Source: an uncultured Bacteroidota bacterium (GTDB lineage: Bacteria > Bacteroidota > Bacteroidia > 2-12-FULL-35-15). Taken from it: DNA of 10,926 bases. Location of the stretch: assembly GCA_903889605.1 (NCBI GenBank), contig CAISYK010000966.1:1-10926 (forward strand). Reading direction: 5' to 3'. Of the stretch, positions 1 through 6,748 are shown piece by piece (the stretch's first letter is position 1; the number at the start of each line of letters is the position of its first letter). The translations under genes were made by a program, and so were the position numbers. The notes beneath the pieces were generated by a model. The model saw only the letters and a list, made by a program, of their open reading frames with translations, did not search any database and had not been told where the DNA came from.

Positions 1-15
1 TTATTAAACCTATTA

Positions 16-1185
16 CTAATTATTCTGTTCTGTAATTATTTTTTCATTATGCTCTCCAAGATGGGGTGCTAAAGATAAGCAATAACCCTTATCTTTCAGA
101 TATTCTGTTTCAACTGCCGGTGGGAAAAGAGAAACTATTGTCCCATCAGGCAATTTCGTTTTCAGTAATTTATTTGAAATAAATTCTAAAGAAGCTACCT
201 CCTTAATAGTGTTTACAGGTGCAGCGGAAAGATTTATGCTCAAACACAAATCAACAAATTCTTTAGTAGTAAACGTATTAGAGAGTTCTCCGATTTCATT
301 GTAAATATTTTCTTTATCACCCATTCTCCCTTGATTTGTTTTTCGCTCCGGTTTACTGAGACTTTCAAATCCTTTAATGGCAGTAAATTTTGCCCACTGA
401 GAATCATTTCCTACAGCAAGATATACCATTCCATCCTTTGTAGGATATACATTGCATGGAATAAAGCTCCTGTGCTCATTGCCGCTGCGGGTAAATAATT
501 CATTATCACTTTTTACAAATTCCAGTTGCGGCAAAGCGGTTATCAACCAGGATGCTGCGCATTGAGCCATTGAAATGTGAATTTCTTTTCCTTTGCCTGT
601 AATATTTTTTTCAAGCATTGCTAAGACCACTTGTGTGAATGCTTCATCACCGGCTTTTAAATCTATAATGGGAATACCGCAAGGAACAGGTTTCCCGCCT
701 GACTCGCCGGTTAAATATGTAAAACCCATCAAAGCCTGCAATGCAGGATCATATCCTGCGCGGTCAGGATATTCAGGCCCCATGGCAGATATTCCGCACC
801 ATATAATATCAGGGTTAGCTGTTTTCAAAGTTTCGAAATCAATGCCAAGTTGTTTGTATCCTTTCGGTAATGTGTTGCACATGAAAACATCAACTTCCAG
901 CTCTTTAATAATTTTCAGAAGGAGATCTTGTCCCTCTTTCTTTTTTAAATTTATAGTAATTGCCTCTTTTCCAATATTAGGGGCAATGAAATATGAATGT
1001 AAATCGTGAAAACCTAAGTCTGCACCAATATAACGGTTTGGGTCACCTGCATTTCCTCCTCCTGCATCAGAAGGTGTTTCAAGGCGAATCACCCTCCATC
1101 CCTGATGTACCATTCGCTGTGTAGAAAATGGCAAGGCCAAAGCCTGCTCTAGTGATAATATGGTTATGGTTTTTCTTTCAGTCAT
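16..1185 (-). CDS. Family III (CaiB/BaiF) CoA-transferase
   Basis: Family III enzymes move CoA between carboxylic acids through an aspartyl-CoA anhydride, in the cytoplasm. The 389-residue length is normal for the family. The N-terminus has the usual Rossmann-like opening (ILSLEQALALPF at 9-20, then RVIRLETP at 31-38). A GYDPALQALMGFTYLTGE stretch covers 144-161, followed by GIPIIDLKAGD at 170-180. By alignment to formyl-CoA transferase, Asp175 is the catalytic aspartate and it is present. The gene starts at an ATG; it lies 175 bp downstream of the mutase large subunit, and an inverted repeat sits between them. Acceptor and donor acids cannot be read from sequence. The mutase next door suggests it activates or recycles the mutase's dicarboxylic (succinate- or malonate-like) acyl group, but that is inference. 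Only 15 bases remain downstream in the window, so whether another gene follows is unknown. Confidence 0.93.
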   Translation of the reverse strand: MTERKTITILSLEQALALPFSTQRMVHQGWRVIRLETPSDAGGGNAGDPNRYIGADLGFHDLHSYFIAPNIGKEAITINLKKKEGQDLLLKIIKELEVDVFMCNTLPKGYKQLGIDFETLKTANPDIIWCGISAMGPEYPDRAGYDPALQALMGFTYLTGESGGKPVPCGIPIIDLKAGDEAFTQVVLAMLEKNITGKGKEIHISMAQCAASWLITALPQLEFVKSDNELFTRSGNEHRSFIPCNVYPTKDGMVYLAVGNDSQWAKFTAIKGFESLSKPERKTNQGRMGDKENIYNEIGELSNTFTTKEFVDLCLSINLSAAPVNTIKEVASLEFISNKLLKTKLPDGTIVSLFPPAVETEYLKDKGYCLSLAPHLGEHNEKIITEQNN

Positions 1186-1266
1186 TAATTTACGAAATAC
1201 AAATCTTATAAATTTACTTTTTGTGTTTAAATTTTATTTAGTTAACAAAATTTGCTCACCCACAGT

Positions 1267-1320
1267 CTTCGACAAGCTCAGACTGACCATCCTGCGCGAG
1301 TCATACTGAGCTTGTCGAAG
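1267..1320. repeat. Inverted repeat with perfect 15-bp arms
   Basis: Arms CTTCGACAAGCTCAG (1267-1281) and CTGAGCTTGTCGAAG (1306-1320) are exact reverse complements. Four more pairs (1284-1287 with 1300-1303) form after a two-base internal mismatch, leaving a 12-nt loop. The unit is more G+C-rich than its surroundings and lies in the 175-bp gap between the mutase large subunit and the CoA-transferase. From memory, this TTCGACAAGCTCAG core recurs between genes in many bacterial genomes as a REP-like palindrome. No T-run follows on either strand, so a dispersed repeat that could protect or fold the mRNA is likelier than a classical terminator. Confidence 0.75.
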
Positions 1321-1360
1321 TATGTACGGGGCTTTTATACAAACCAATTTCGTAAAAAGT

Positions 1361-2995
1361 TTAAAAAAATATAGGTTCTTTAAATTCTCCATAAACATCT
1401 TTCATGGCTTTTACTATTTCGCCTACGGTACAGTATTCCTTTACCGCCGCAATAATTGAAGGCATCAGATTTTTATTATCAAGCGCATCTTGTTTCACTG
1501 CAGCTAAGCAAGTCAGCACTTTTTTATTGTTTCTTGATGCCTTTATTTTATTTAATTTTCCTATTTGAGTATCCGCTCCTTTGGGGTCGTAAGGATGAAA
1601 TTCAACATCTTTTGCTTCTTCTTCTCTTGTAAATATATTTACCCCCACCTTAGGAACTTTACCGGTCTGAACCCCCATTTCCCTCTCATATGCCTGTTTA
1701 GAAACCGACTCCTGAATTTTACCTGTAGCCACGGCATTAATTATTCCATCCCACTTCTCAACTGTTTTCATCTCCTTTTTAATTTCCTCCTCAAACTTAT
1801 CAGTTAATGATTCGACATAATATGAACCTCCCAGAGGGTCAACGGTATCACAAATTCCCATTTCATGAATCATGATCTGCATTGTGCGTAAAGAAATTTC
1901 AGCGGAATGTTCAGTTGGAATAGTGTATGCTTCATCATAACTGCAGAGAGCCATGGTTTGTGTTCCAGATAATGCACTTATTAGAGCGTAGTATGCACTT
2001 CTTACAATATTATTTTCGGGCTGTTCTTTTGTTAGGCCGCCGCCGCCGCCGCCTGCTATCATCCGCAGCCAGCAGGAACTGTCCTTTTTAGCATGATATT
2101 CTTCACGTATTATCTTAGCCCATAACCGTCTTCCGCCTCTGAACTTTGCAACCTGTTCAAATAAATTTCCATAAATATCAAAATTAAAAGAAAGCCTGGA
2201 TGCAAAATCATCTATGCTTATGCCTCTTTCTAGTGCACCATCAGTGTATGCTTTCGCAATACAAAAAGCATAAGCCATTTCTTGTATAGGATTTGCACCG
2301 CTTTCGCGGATATGGTATCCGCAAACACTTACAGGGCTGTATTTAGGAACATGCTTTGCACAATATTCTATTGTATCCACCACCAATTTTACGGATTTAT
2401 CGACAGGAAAAATCCAGGTTCCTCTGCCTATAAATTCTTTTAAAATATCGTTCTGTGCAGTACCTCTTAGTTTGGAAATATCATAACCTGCTTTTTCAGC
2501 CATTGCCACATACATGGCAATTAATATTATGGCTGTCCCGTTAATAGTAAGGGAAACAGTGATTTTATCTAAATCAATATTTTTAAATGCAATTTCAAAA
2601 TCGGCTAAAGTATCTATTGACATTCCTACACGTCCCACTTCACCAAATGCCCTTGGATCGTCAGAATCAAGACCGCACTGTGTCGGCAGATCAAAAGCTA
2701 CATTTAAACCGGACTGTCCGTTTTTTATTAAAAATTGAAAACGTTCATTAGTCTCTTCAGGAGATGCGAAACCTGCATACTGACGAATAGTGAAAGGCTG
2801 ATTGCGGTACATGGCAGGGTGAATGCCCCTTGTAAAAGGATATTCGCCCGGCATTTCATATTTAATGTTTGATTCTTTAATCTCATCTGCAGTATAAACA
2901 GGATTCACTTCTAAACCTGATTCAAGAAAAACTGGTTTTACATTTAATTCTTTGGCTGTTTTCCCCTTTATTGATTTTACTTTTTGATCGGCCAT
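1361..2995 (-). CDS. Coenzyme-B12-dependent acyl-CoA mutase, large (catalytic TIM-barrel) subunit, methylmalonyl-CoA mutase family
   Basis: This is the catalytic barrel of a two-subunit mutase that would rearrange an acyl-CoA carbon skeleton by radical chemistry; 544 residues is usual for the split form. Conserved landmarks are TIRQYAGF (69-76), FDLPTQ (101-106), GTAQNDILKEFIGRGTWIFP (178-197), GYHIRESG (226-233), SRLSF (266-270) and DPLGGSYYVE (386-395). Against Propionibacterium methylmalonyl-CoA mutase (numbering from memory), Tyr73 matches Tyr89 and Arg191 matches Arg207, the pair that holds the substrate carboxylate, and Tyr227-His228 match 243-244. Isobutyryl-CoA mutases have Phe and Gln at the first two. 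The protein is otherwise divergent: the region holding His328 and Gln330 reads RMIA followed by six Gly (315-320), Asn366 is Cys351, Arg82 is Gln66 and Phe287 is Asn271; Glu370 survives as Glu355. ATG start, 27 nt after the small-subunit gene. Plain methylmalonyl-CoA is possible, but a different dicarboxylic acyl-CoA is a serious alternative. Confidence 0.93.
   Translation of the reverse strand: MADQKVKSIKGKTAKELNVKPVFLESGLEVNPVYTADEIKESNIKYEMPGEYPFTRGIHPAMYRNQPFTIRQYAGFASPEETNERFQFLIKNGQSGLNVAFDLPTQCGLDSDDPRAFGEVGRVGMSIDTLADFEIAFKNIDLDKITVSLTINGTAIILIAMYVAMAEKAGYDISKLRGTAQNDILKEFIGRGTWIFPVDKSVKLVVDTIEYCAKHVPKYSPVSVCGYHIRESGANPIQEMAYAFCIAKAYTDGALERGISIDDFASRLSFNFDIYGNLFEQVAKFRGGRRLWAKIIREEYHAKKDSSCWLRMIAGGGGGGLTKEQPENNIVRSAYYALISALSGTQTMALCSYDEAYTIPTEHSAEISLRTMQIMIHEMGICDTVDPLGGSYYVESLTDKFEEEIKKEMKTVEKWDGIINAVATGKIQESVSKQAYEREMGVQTGKVPKVGVNIFTREEEAKDVEFHPYDPKGADTQIGKLNKIKASRNNKKVLTCLAAVKQDALDNKNLMPSIIAAVKEYCTVGEIVKAMKDVYGEFKEPIFF
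2036..2053 (-). repeat. Six tandem GGC codons in the mutase gene
   Basis: Six consecutive GCC triplets on the plus strand encode Gly315-Gly320 of the mutase as identical GGC codons. This is a pure G+C trinucleotide run in an A+T-rich genome. Slippage there would keep the reading frame and change only the loop length. I recall six-glycine versions of this loop in other acyl-CoA mutase large subunits, so it is probably a fixed subfamily trait and not a recent expansion. Confidence 0.8.
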
Positions 2996-3022
2996 GACAT
3001 GTGTTTTTTATCAACAAATAAT

Positions 3023-3406
3023 TTATGCAGTTATTTTTATAGAGTGAAAATATGCTGCCACATCTGCAACTTTACTTCCAGTTGGAAATGCCTGTACCGC
3101 ACCTATTTTCTTTAATGCTTCAATATCTTTTGCCGGAATATTTCCGCCGACAAACCACGGAATATTTAATTTTCGTTCAGCCAATACTTCTTTCATTTTT
3201 TTTGCAAGTACTAAATGTGTTCCTGAAAGAATTGACATGCCTATAATATCAACCTTGTTTTCAACGGCCATATCTACAATTTCGTCAATTGTTTTTCTTA
3301 ACCCAGTATAAACAATTTTGAAACCAGCATCAATTAAGCCGTGGGCTAATACTTTGACTCCAACATCGTGCCCATCAAGGCCTGGTTTAGCTAATAATAT
3401 TTTCAT
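3023..3406 (-). CDS. B12-binding small subunit of the acyl-CoA mutase (methylmalonyl-CoA mutase C-terminal domain type)
   Basis: This 127-residue protein is a stand-alone cobalamin-binding Rossmann domain that carries adenosylcobalamin base-off/His-on for the large subunit. The cobalt-ligand motif DxHxxG is intact as Asp11, His13 and Gly16 in AKPGLDGHDVG. The remaining nucleotide-loop signatures are also present: SILSG at 58-62, GGNIP at 87-91 and FPTGS at 107-111. It has no other domain. The gene starts at an ATG and lies immediately upstream of the large-subunit gene with a 27-nt gap, so the two are surely co-transcribed and form one heteromeric enzyme. The 419-bp region upstream contains no recognisable cobalamin riboswitch, so B12 control is not evident. 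Confidence 0.95.
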   Translation of the reverse strand: MKILLAKPGLDGHDVGVKVLAHGLIDAGFKIVYTGLRKTIDEIVDMAVENKVDIIGMSILSGTHLVLAKKMKEVLAERKLNIPWFVGGNIPAKDIEALKKIGAVQAFPTGSKVADVAAYFHSIKITA

Positions 3407-3508
3407 AGAATTTACAGTTTTAATTAATCAGAATATACTTTCAATAACCATTAAAATACCTCGCCGTCCAATATAAATATATATATTTCTACATTTCATT
3501 CTCATACA

Positions 3509-3541
3509 AATGGGCAAAACAAATTTATTGTTTTGCCCATT
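3509..3541. terminator. Perfect 14-bp hairpin upstream of the mutase genes, possible terminator or attenuator
   Basis: Arms 3509-3522 and 3528-3541 are exact reverse complements around a 5-nt loop, with the G+C core TGGGCAAAACA. It is the strongest hairpin in this gap. On the minus strand it lies about 285 nt past the gamma-subunit stop and 103 nt before the small mutase-subunit start, and it is followed by only three T's. That suits a leader structure or weak terminator better than a strong intrinsic terminator. Confidence 0.5.
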
Positions 3542-3734
3542 CATTGCATGCGATTTTTTTAAAACAGCTAATTTTAAAATAATATTTTTTTGTTTCAAAT
3601 AGTTGAAAATAGTTTGTTTCCATGGCCAAGCTTAAAATTTCAACAAATAATTCCTACTTTAAAATTTAATAGGGGAATCACATTTATTCACAACAAAATG
3701 TAAAATTTGAATCGAGCTTCATTCTTTATTTTTA

Positions 3735-3770
3735 CAAGTTCAATTTATTAAAAAAAATAGATTGAACTTG
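3735..3770. repeat. Hairpin with 10-bp arms
   Basis: CAAGTTCAAT (3735-3744) and ATTGAACTTG (3761-3770) are perfect inverted repeats around a 16-nt A-rich loop, and a few more pairs may extend inward. It is 56 nt beyond the gamma-subunit stop on the transcribed strand. There is no T-run after it on the minus strand, so a terminator role is unproven; it may instead protect the 3' end of the transcript. Confidence 0.4.
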
Positions 3771-3818
3771 CAACAAAAAAGGTAAGAAACAAAAAATGCT
3801 TCTAAATCTTTTTTGAAA

Positions 3819-3844
3819 AAAATATTTAGTTAACTAAATATTTT
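3819..3844 (-). terminator. 26-bp perfect palindrome at the end of the oxidoreductase operon, possible terminator
   Basis: Positions 3819-3844 form a perfect palindrome centred between 3831 and 3832, and it overlaps the stop codon of the gamma subunit (3826-3828). In RNA it would fold as an 11-bp A/U-rich stem with a UUAA loop, and reading on gives seven consecutive U's. The stem is thermally weak because it has only one G-C pair. The position directly at the end of the last oxidoreductase gene supports a terminator role. Confidence 0.4.
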
Positions 3845-4380
3845 GCTTTAATAATCTCTTTGCCTTTTTCAATTGCTTTTTCATTTTCAGGGATCATGCC
3901 ATGATGACGAAGAGGCAATGATTTCTCAAGCCCTTTACGCATATATTCCGGTTCAATCAATGGCTTTAATTTTAAGAACCCGCCTAGAACAAACATATTA
4001 AAGACTTTGGCTAATCCTAATTTTGATGCCTCATCAGAAGCGTCAATAGTATAAATATTAATATCAGTTCTGTTCGGATGACGGGTAATTCCATTTGGAT
4101 CATAAATTAAAATTCCGCCTTTTTTTACGGAGTCCTCAAATTTATCCATTGACTGCTGATTCAAAATAATAGCAGTATCAAACTTATTCAAAATCGGCGA
4201 ACTGATACGTTCATCACTTATTATTACAGTAACATTAGCTGTACCACCGCGCATTTCTGGACCATAAGAAGGAAACCAGCTCACTTCTTTATTCTGCATC
4301 ATACCTGAATATGCAAGAATTTTACCCATTGATAAAACACCTTGTCCTCCAAATCCTGCGATGATAATTTCTTCAGTCAT
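3826..4380 (-). CDS. 2-oxoacid:ferredoxin oxidoreductase, gamma subunit
   Basis: This is the gamma subunit or domain of the KOR/VOR family, which oxidatively decarboxylates a 2-oxoacid to an acyl-CoA with ferredoxin as electron acceptor, or runs in reverse. The protein is 184 residues, normal for the family. It opens with the glycine-rich motif IIIAGFGGQGV (5-15) and has the diagnostic SYGPEMRGGTAN at 38-49. It is the last gene of a four-gene cluster (delta, alpha, beta, gamma), with an ATG start 56 nt after the beta gene. A palindrome overlaps its stop codon. The subunit itself gives no clue to substrate; that has to come from alpha and beta. Confidence 0.93.
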   Translation of the reverse strand: MTEEIIIAGFGGQGVLSMGKILAYSGMMQNKEVSWFPSYGPEMRGGTANVTVIISDERISSPILNKFDTAIILNQQSMDKFEDSVKKGGILIYDPNGITRHPNRTDINIYTIDASDEASKLGLAKVFNMFVLGGFLKLKPLIEPEYMRKGLEKSLPLRHHGMIPENEKAIEKGKEIIKAKYLVN

Positions 4381-4436
4381 ATTTTTATTATTTGAAAATT
4401 AAAATTTTGAAAAATGCAGCTGATATTACTTCCTGA

Positions 4437-5213
4437 TTATTTAGGAACTTTAATATCACCAAGCGGATAATAAGGGAACATGTTTTCTTCCATCCATTTA
4501 TTTGATTCCAAGGGAGTCATTTTCCATCCTGAATTACAATTGGAAACTATTTCCACGAAACTCAATCCCTTATTTAATTTTTGATATTGAATAGCTTTTT
4601 CAATTGCCTTTTTTGCTTTACGCACATGTGCAGGAGTGTGTACGGCTTGACGGGAAACAAAATATGTTCCAGGCAGCTGCGCAACAAGTTCAGTAATTTT
4701 TAATGGATGTCCCATCGTTTCGGTATCACGTCCAAAAGGGGAAGTCGCGGTTTTCATCCCCGGAAGGGTTGTAGGAGCCATCTGCCCGCCTGTCATTCCG
4801 TAAATTCCATTGTTAACAAAAAACACAGTGATATTTTCACCTCTGTTGCATACATGGATTGTTTCACCGGTTCCAATGGCAGCTAAATCTCCGTCACCCT
4901 GATAAGTGAAAACGAATTTATCGGGATAAAGTCTTTTTATTCCAGTAGCAACGGCTGGCGCTCTGCCGTGCGCTGCTTGCTGCATATCGATATTCATAAA
5001 ATCATACGCAAGTACCGAGCATCCAACGGGGGCAACTCCAATTGTATCGGCCTGCAGATTCATTTCTTCAATAACTTCCATTATTAACCTGTGCGCAGTA
5101 CCATGACCGCATCCAGGGCAATAGGAAAGAGCATTGTCTGTAAGCAAACAAGTTCTTGAGTAAACCATGTTTTCAGGTTGGCAAACTTCATCTTTAGTTG
5201 GTATGTGGCTCAT
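4437..5213 (-). CDS. 2-oxoacid:ferredoxin oxidoreductase, beta (thiamine-diphosphate-binding) subunit
   Basis: The beta subunit binds thiamine diphosphate and one [4Fe-4S] cluster and passes electrons on to the ferredoxin-like subunit. Cysteines 32 and 35 (CPGCGHG), 65 (VGCS) and 226 (SNCNSGW) fit the four cluster ligands of this family. The thiamine/Mg site is seen as GDGDLAAIGTGE (106-117) followed by NNGIYGMTGGQ (134-144). Length (258 aa) is normal. Its ATG lies inside the end of the alpha gene, giving a 20-bp overlap (5194-5213), so translation of the two is probably coupled. Paralogues act on 2-oxoglutarate, 2-oxoisovalerate or other 2-oxoacids; the beta sequence does not let me choose. 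Confidence 0.93.
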   Translation of the reverse strand: MSHIPTKDEVCQPENMVYSRTCLLTDNALSYCPGCGHGTAHRLIMEVIEEMNLQADTIGVAPVGCSVLAYDFMNIDMQQAAHGRAPAVATGIKRLYPDKFVFTYQGDGDLAAIGTGETIHVCNRGENITVFFVNNGIYGMTGGQMAPTTLPGMKTATSPFGRDTETMGHPLKITELVAQLPGTYFVSRQAVHTPAHVRKAKKAIEKAIQYQKLNKGLSFVEIVSNCNSGWKMTPLESNKWMEENMFPYYPLGDIKVPK

Positions 5214-6300
5214 ATTTTTTTTCTTTTATAAAATTTTCTTCAAGAACATTTAATACTTCATCCGGCGCCGGCATAATTCCTCCAAGGCGGCCATAATGCT
5301 CAACCGGCACTGCACCGTTTACTGATAGTCTAACATCTTCTACCATTTGACCAGCACTCATTTCTACAGATAACATTCCTTTTACTTGTTTTGCCAATTT
5401 CGCTAATTCAACTGTAGGGAAAGGGAAAAGCGTAATAGGGCGAAGTAAGCCAACTTTAATTCCGCGCTCTCTTCCAAGCAATACAGCTTTCTGGCAAATA
5501 CGTGCGCTTGATCCATATGCGACAAATAAATATTCAGCATCATCGCACATAATCCGTTCGAAACGTACTTCAGTTTCCTGAATATGTTTGAATTTTTTCT
5601 GAAGATTAATATTGATGATTTCCTGTTTCACTGGATTCAAATCCAAAGAAGTAATGATGTTTCTTTCTCTGTCAGGTGTTTTTCCTGTAGTTGCCCAAGG
5701 GAATTTAACTTTAATTTCGGCATCGGTTAAACGAGGTATCTGCTCATCCAATTCAACTTTTTCCATCATTTGGCCTATTGCTCCATCTGATAAAACCATA
5801 ACCTGAATGCGGTGTTTGAAAGCAAGATCAAATCCTAACTTTGCAAAATCATACATTTCCTGAACAGATGCAGGAGCCAATACAATCAATTTATAATCAC
5901 CATGACCGCCTCCTTTAACTGTTTGAAAATAATCGGACTGTGAAGGCTGGATGGTTCCTAAACCAGGTCCTCCGCGGACAACATTTAAAAGCAAACATGG
6001 AAGTTCTGTCCCTGCCATGAAAGAAATGCCTTCCTGCATAAGACTTATCCCGGGACTTGAAGAAGACGTCATTACTCTTTTTCCGGCACCGGCACCGCCA
6101 TAAACCATGTGAATAGAAGCAATTTCACTTTCGGCCTGCAGTACAATCATGCCTGTTCGTTCCTTTGTTTTATTTGCCATCAGATATTCCAACACCTCCG
6201 ATTGAGGAGTAATTGGATATCCAAAATATCCGTCACATCCGGCACGAATAACGCCTTCGGCTATTGCTTCGTTACCTTTCATTAGTCTAATATCCTTCAT
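5194..6300 (-). CDS. vorB: 2-oxoacid:ferredoxin oxidoreductase, alpha subunit (VorB-like, probably branched-chain 2-oxoacid)
   Basis: The alpha subunit carries the pyrimidine-binding domain (domain I) and domain II, and together with beta makes the active site. Landmarks are MKGNEAIAEGVIRAGCDGYF (7-26), GYPITPQSE (27-35), the TSSSSPG loop (78-84), RGGPGLG (109-115) and QSDYF (121-125) with GGHGD (131-135). The opening and the QPSQSDYF stretch match, from memory, the family annotated as 3-methyl-2-oxobutanoate dehydrogenase subunit VorB, which would turn 2-oxoisovalerate into isobutyryl-CoA. 2-oxoglutarate (KorA) is the main alternative. It is 368 residues, starts at an ATG 22 nt after the ferredoxin-like subunit, and overlaps the beta gene by 20 bp. 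The symbol reflects family resemblance only; the substrate is inferred. Confidence 0.93.
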   Translation of the reverse strand: MKDIRLMKGNEAIAEGVIRAGCDGYFGYPITPQSEVLEYLMANKTKERTGMIVLQAESEIASIHMVYGGAGAGKRVMTSSSSPGISLMQEGISFMAGTELPCLLLNVVRGGPGLGTIQPSQSDYFQTVKGGGHGDYKLIVLAPASVQEMYDFAKLGFDLAFKHRIQVMVLSDGAIGQMMEKVELDEQIPRLTDAEIKVKFPWATTGKTPDRERNIITSLDLNPVKQEIININLQKKFKHIQETEVRFERIMCDDAEYLFVAYGSSARICQKAVLLGRERGIKVGLLRPITLFPFPTVELAKLAKQVKGMLSVEMSAGQMVEDVRLSVNGAVPVEHYGRLGGIMPAPDEVLNVLEENFIKEKKYEPHTN

Positions 6301-6322
6301 GTTCAGAATTATTTTTTTATGA

Positions 6323-6547
6323 CTATTTTAATTTTACTCTATAAACTGTTATGGCGCCGTCAGGACAAACTATTGCGCAATTGGTGCATCCGTTGCAGTC
6401 TTCATTGATACTAGTGGCATAGTGATACCCTTTATTATTTAAAATTTCCGACATTGCAATAGTTTTTTCTTTACAAACCGGAACGCATAATTCACAGCCT
6501 TTGCACCTTTCGGTATTTACTATAATTTCTCCTTTTACTGTTGCCAT
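6323..6547 (-). CDS. 2-oxoacid:ferredoxin oxidoreductase, delta (two-cluster ferredoxin) subunit
   Basis: This 74-residue protein is a bacterial-type 2[4Fe-4S] ferredoxin serving as the electron-transfer subunit of the complex. It carries two intact CxxCxxCxxxC motifs, Cys15/18/21/25 and Cys51/54/57/61. The second is followed by the PDGAITVYRV ending typical of delta subunits. It is the first gene of the cluster: its ATG is preceded by an A-rich stretch with no Shine-Dalgarno, and the alpha gene follows after 22 nt. In two-subunit or fused enzymes this domain is part of a larger polypeptide; here it is separate, as in KorDABC and VorDBAC-type operons. Confidence 0.94.
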   Translation of the reverse strand: MATVKGEIIVNTERCKGCELCVPVCKEKTIAMSEILNNKGYHYATSINEDCNGCTNCAIVCPDGAITVYRVKLK

Positions 6548-6560
6548 GATTATTTTTTTT

Positions 6561-6635
6561 AAGAACGGTGAGGTATAACAATTTCCAGTTATTTGTTTAT
6601 GTTAATTTATTGACAAACAACCTCCGCCCGTTCTT
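6561..6635 (-). promoter_or_regulatory. Imperfect leader hairpin before the oxidoreductase operon
   Basis: AAGAACGG (6561-6568) pairs with CCGTTCTT (6628-6635), and GAGG (6570-6573) pairs with CCTC (6621-6624), closing a loop of about 46 nt. The structure ends 13 nt before the delta-subunit ATG, within the presumed 5' leader. On the minus strand it is followed by A's rather than U's, so it is not an intrinsic terminator. It could influence ribosome access or RNA stability. The stem is short and the loop long, so chance is a real alternative. Confidence 0.3.
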
Positions 6636-6647
6636 TGTTTATTTTAA

Positions 6648-6677
6648 CAAATTTATTTTCAATTTCGCAGTATAAAC
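6648..6677 (-). promoter_or_regulatory. Candidate Bacteroidota-type promoter for the oxidoreductase operon
   Basis: Read on the minus strand, TAAATTTG (6655-6648) matches the Bacteroidota -7 consensus TAnnTTTG. A GTTT (6677-6674) stands 18 nt upstream, near where the -33 TTTG would be. It lies about 100 nt upstream of the delta-subunit ATG, in the gap after the beta-barrel gene. The -33 match is poor and such motifs arise easily in A+T-rich DNA. Confidence 0.25.
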
Positions 6678-6711
6678 ATGATTAAGGTCATAGACTTATT
6701 CTTGCGAAATT
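6661..6711. repeat. Inverted repeat downstream of the beta-barrel gene
   Basis: AATTTCGCA (6661-6669) and TGCGAAATT (6703-6711) are perfect 9-bp inverted repeats around a 33-nt spacer, starting 37 nt past the stop of the beta-barrel gene on the transcribed strand. No T-run follows, so it is only a weak terminator candidate. It could equally be an operator-like dyad, since it overlaps the proposed promoter of the next operon. Confidence 0.3.
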
Positions 6712-6748
6712 TAAATAATTAAGCTTTGCCTGCCAAAACAGCAGCAAA

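Larger units (their letters stand above)
3407..3825. other. Gene-free region between the oxidoreductase and mutase genes
   Basis: These 419 bp are strongly A+T-rich and hold no convincing coding sequence on either strand. They contain three symmetrical elements listed separately (3509-3541, 3735-3770 and the left half of 3819-3844) and a minor hairpin with 6-bp arms (3593-3598 and 3603-3608). The promoter for the mutase operon should lie here, perhaps in the AT-alternating stretch around 3470-3490, but I cannot place a good Bacteroidota-type promoter. No cobalamin-riboswitch B12 box is seen. Confidence 0.6.

Noticed and set aside
593..1009. 138-codon open frame on the plus strand within the CoA-transferase gene
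   Set aside because: It is antisense to a clear family III CoA-transferase and its translation shows no protein-family motifs; it is a shadow of codon use on the other strand. The same applies to plus-strand frames at 1565-1807, 2514-2738, 3052-3246, 5612-5806, 7319-7594, 8622-8834, 9749-10030, 10395-10661 and 10441-10638, and to the minus-strand frame at 8608-8829.
2036..2053. Sequencing or assembly error at the GCC run
   Set aside because: The run is six whole codons, the frame is intact on both sides, and a glycine-rich loop at this site fits related mutases as I recall them.
3407..3825. Cobalamin riboswitch upstream of the B12 mutase
   Set aside because: I find no B12-box-like sequence or the expected multi-stem layout, only simple A+T-rich hairpins.
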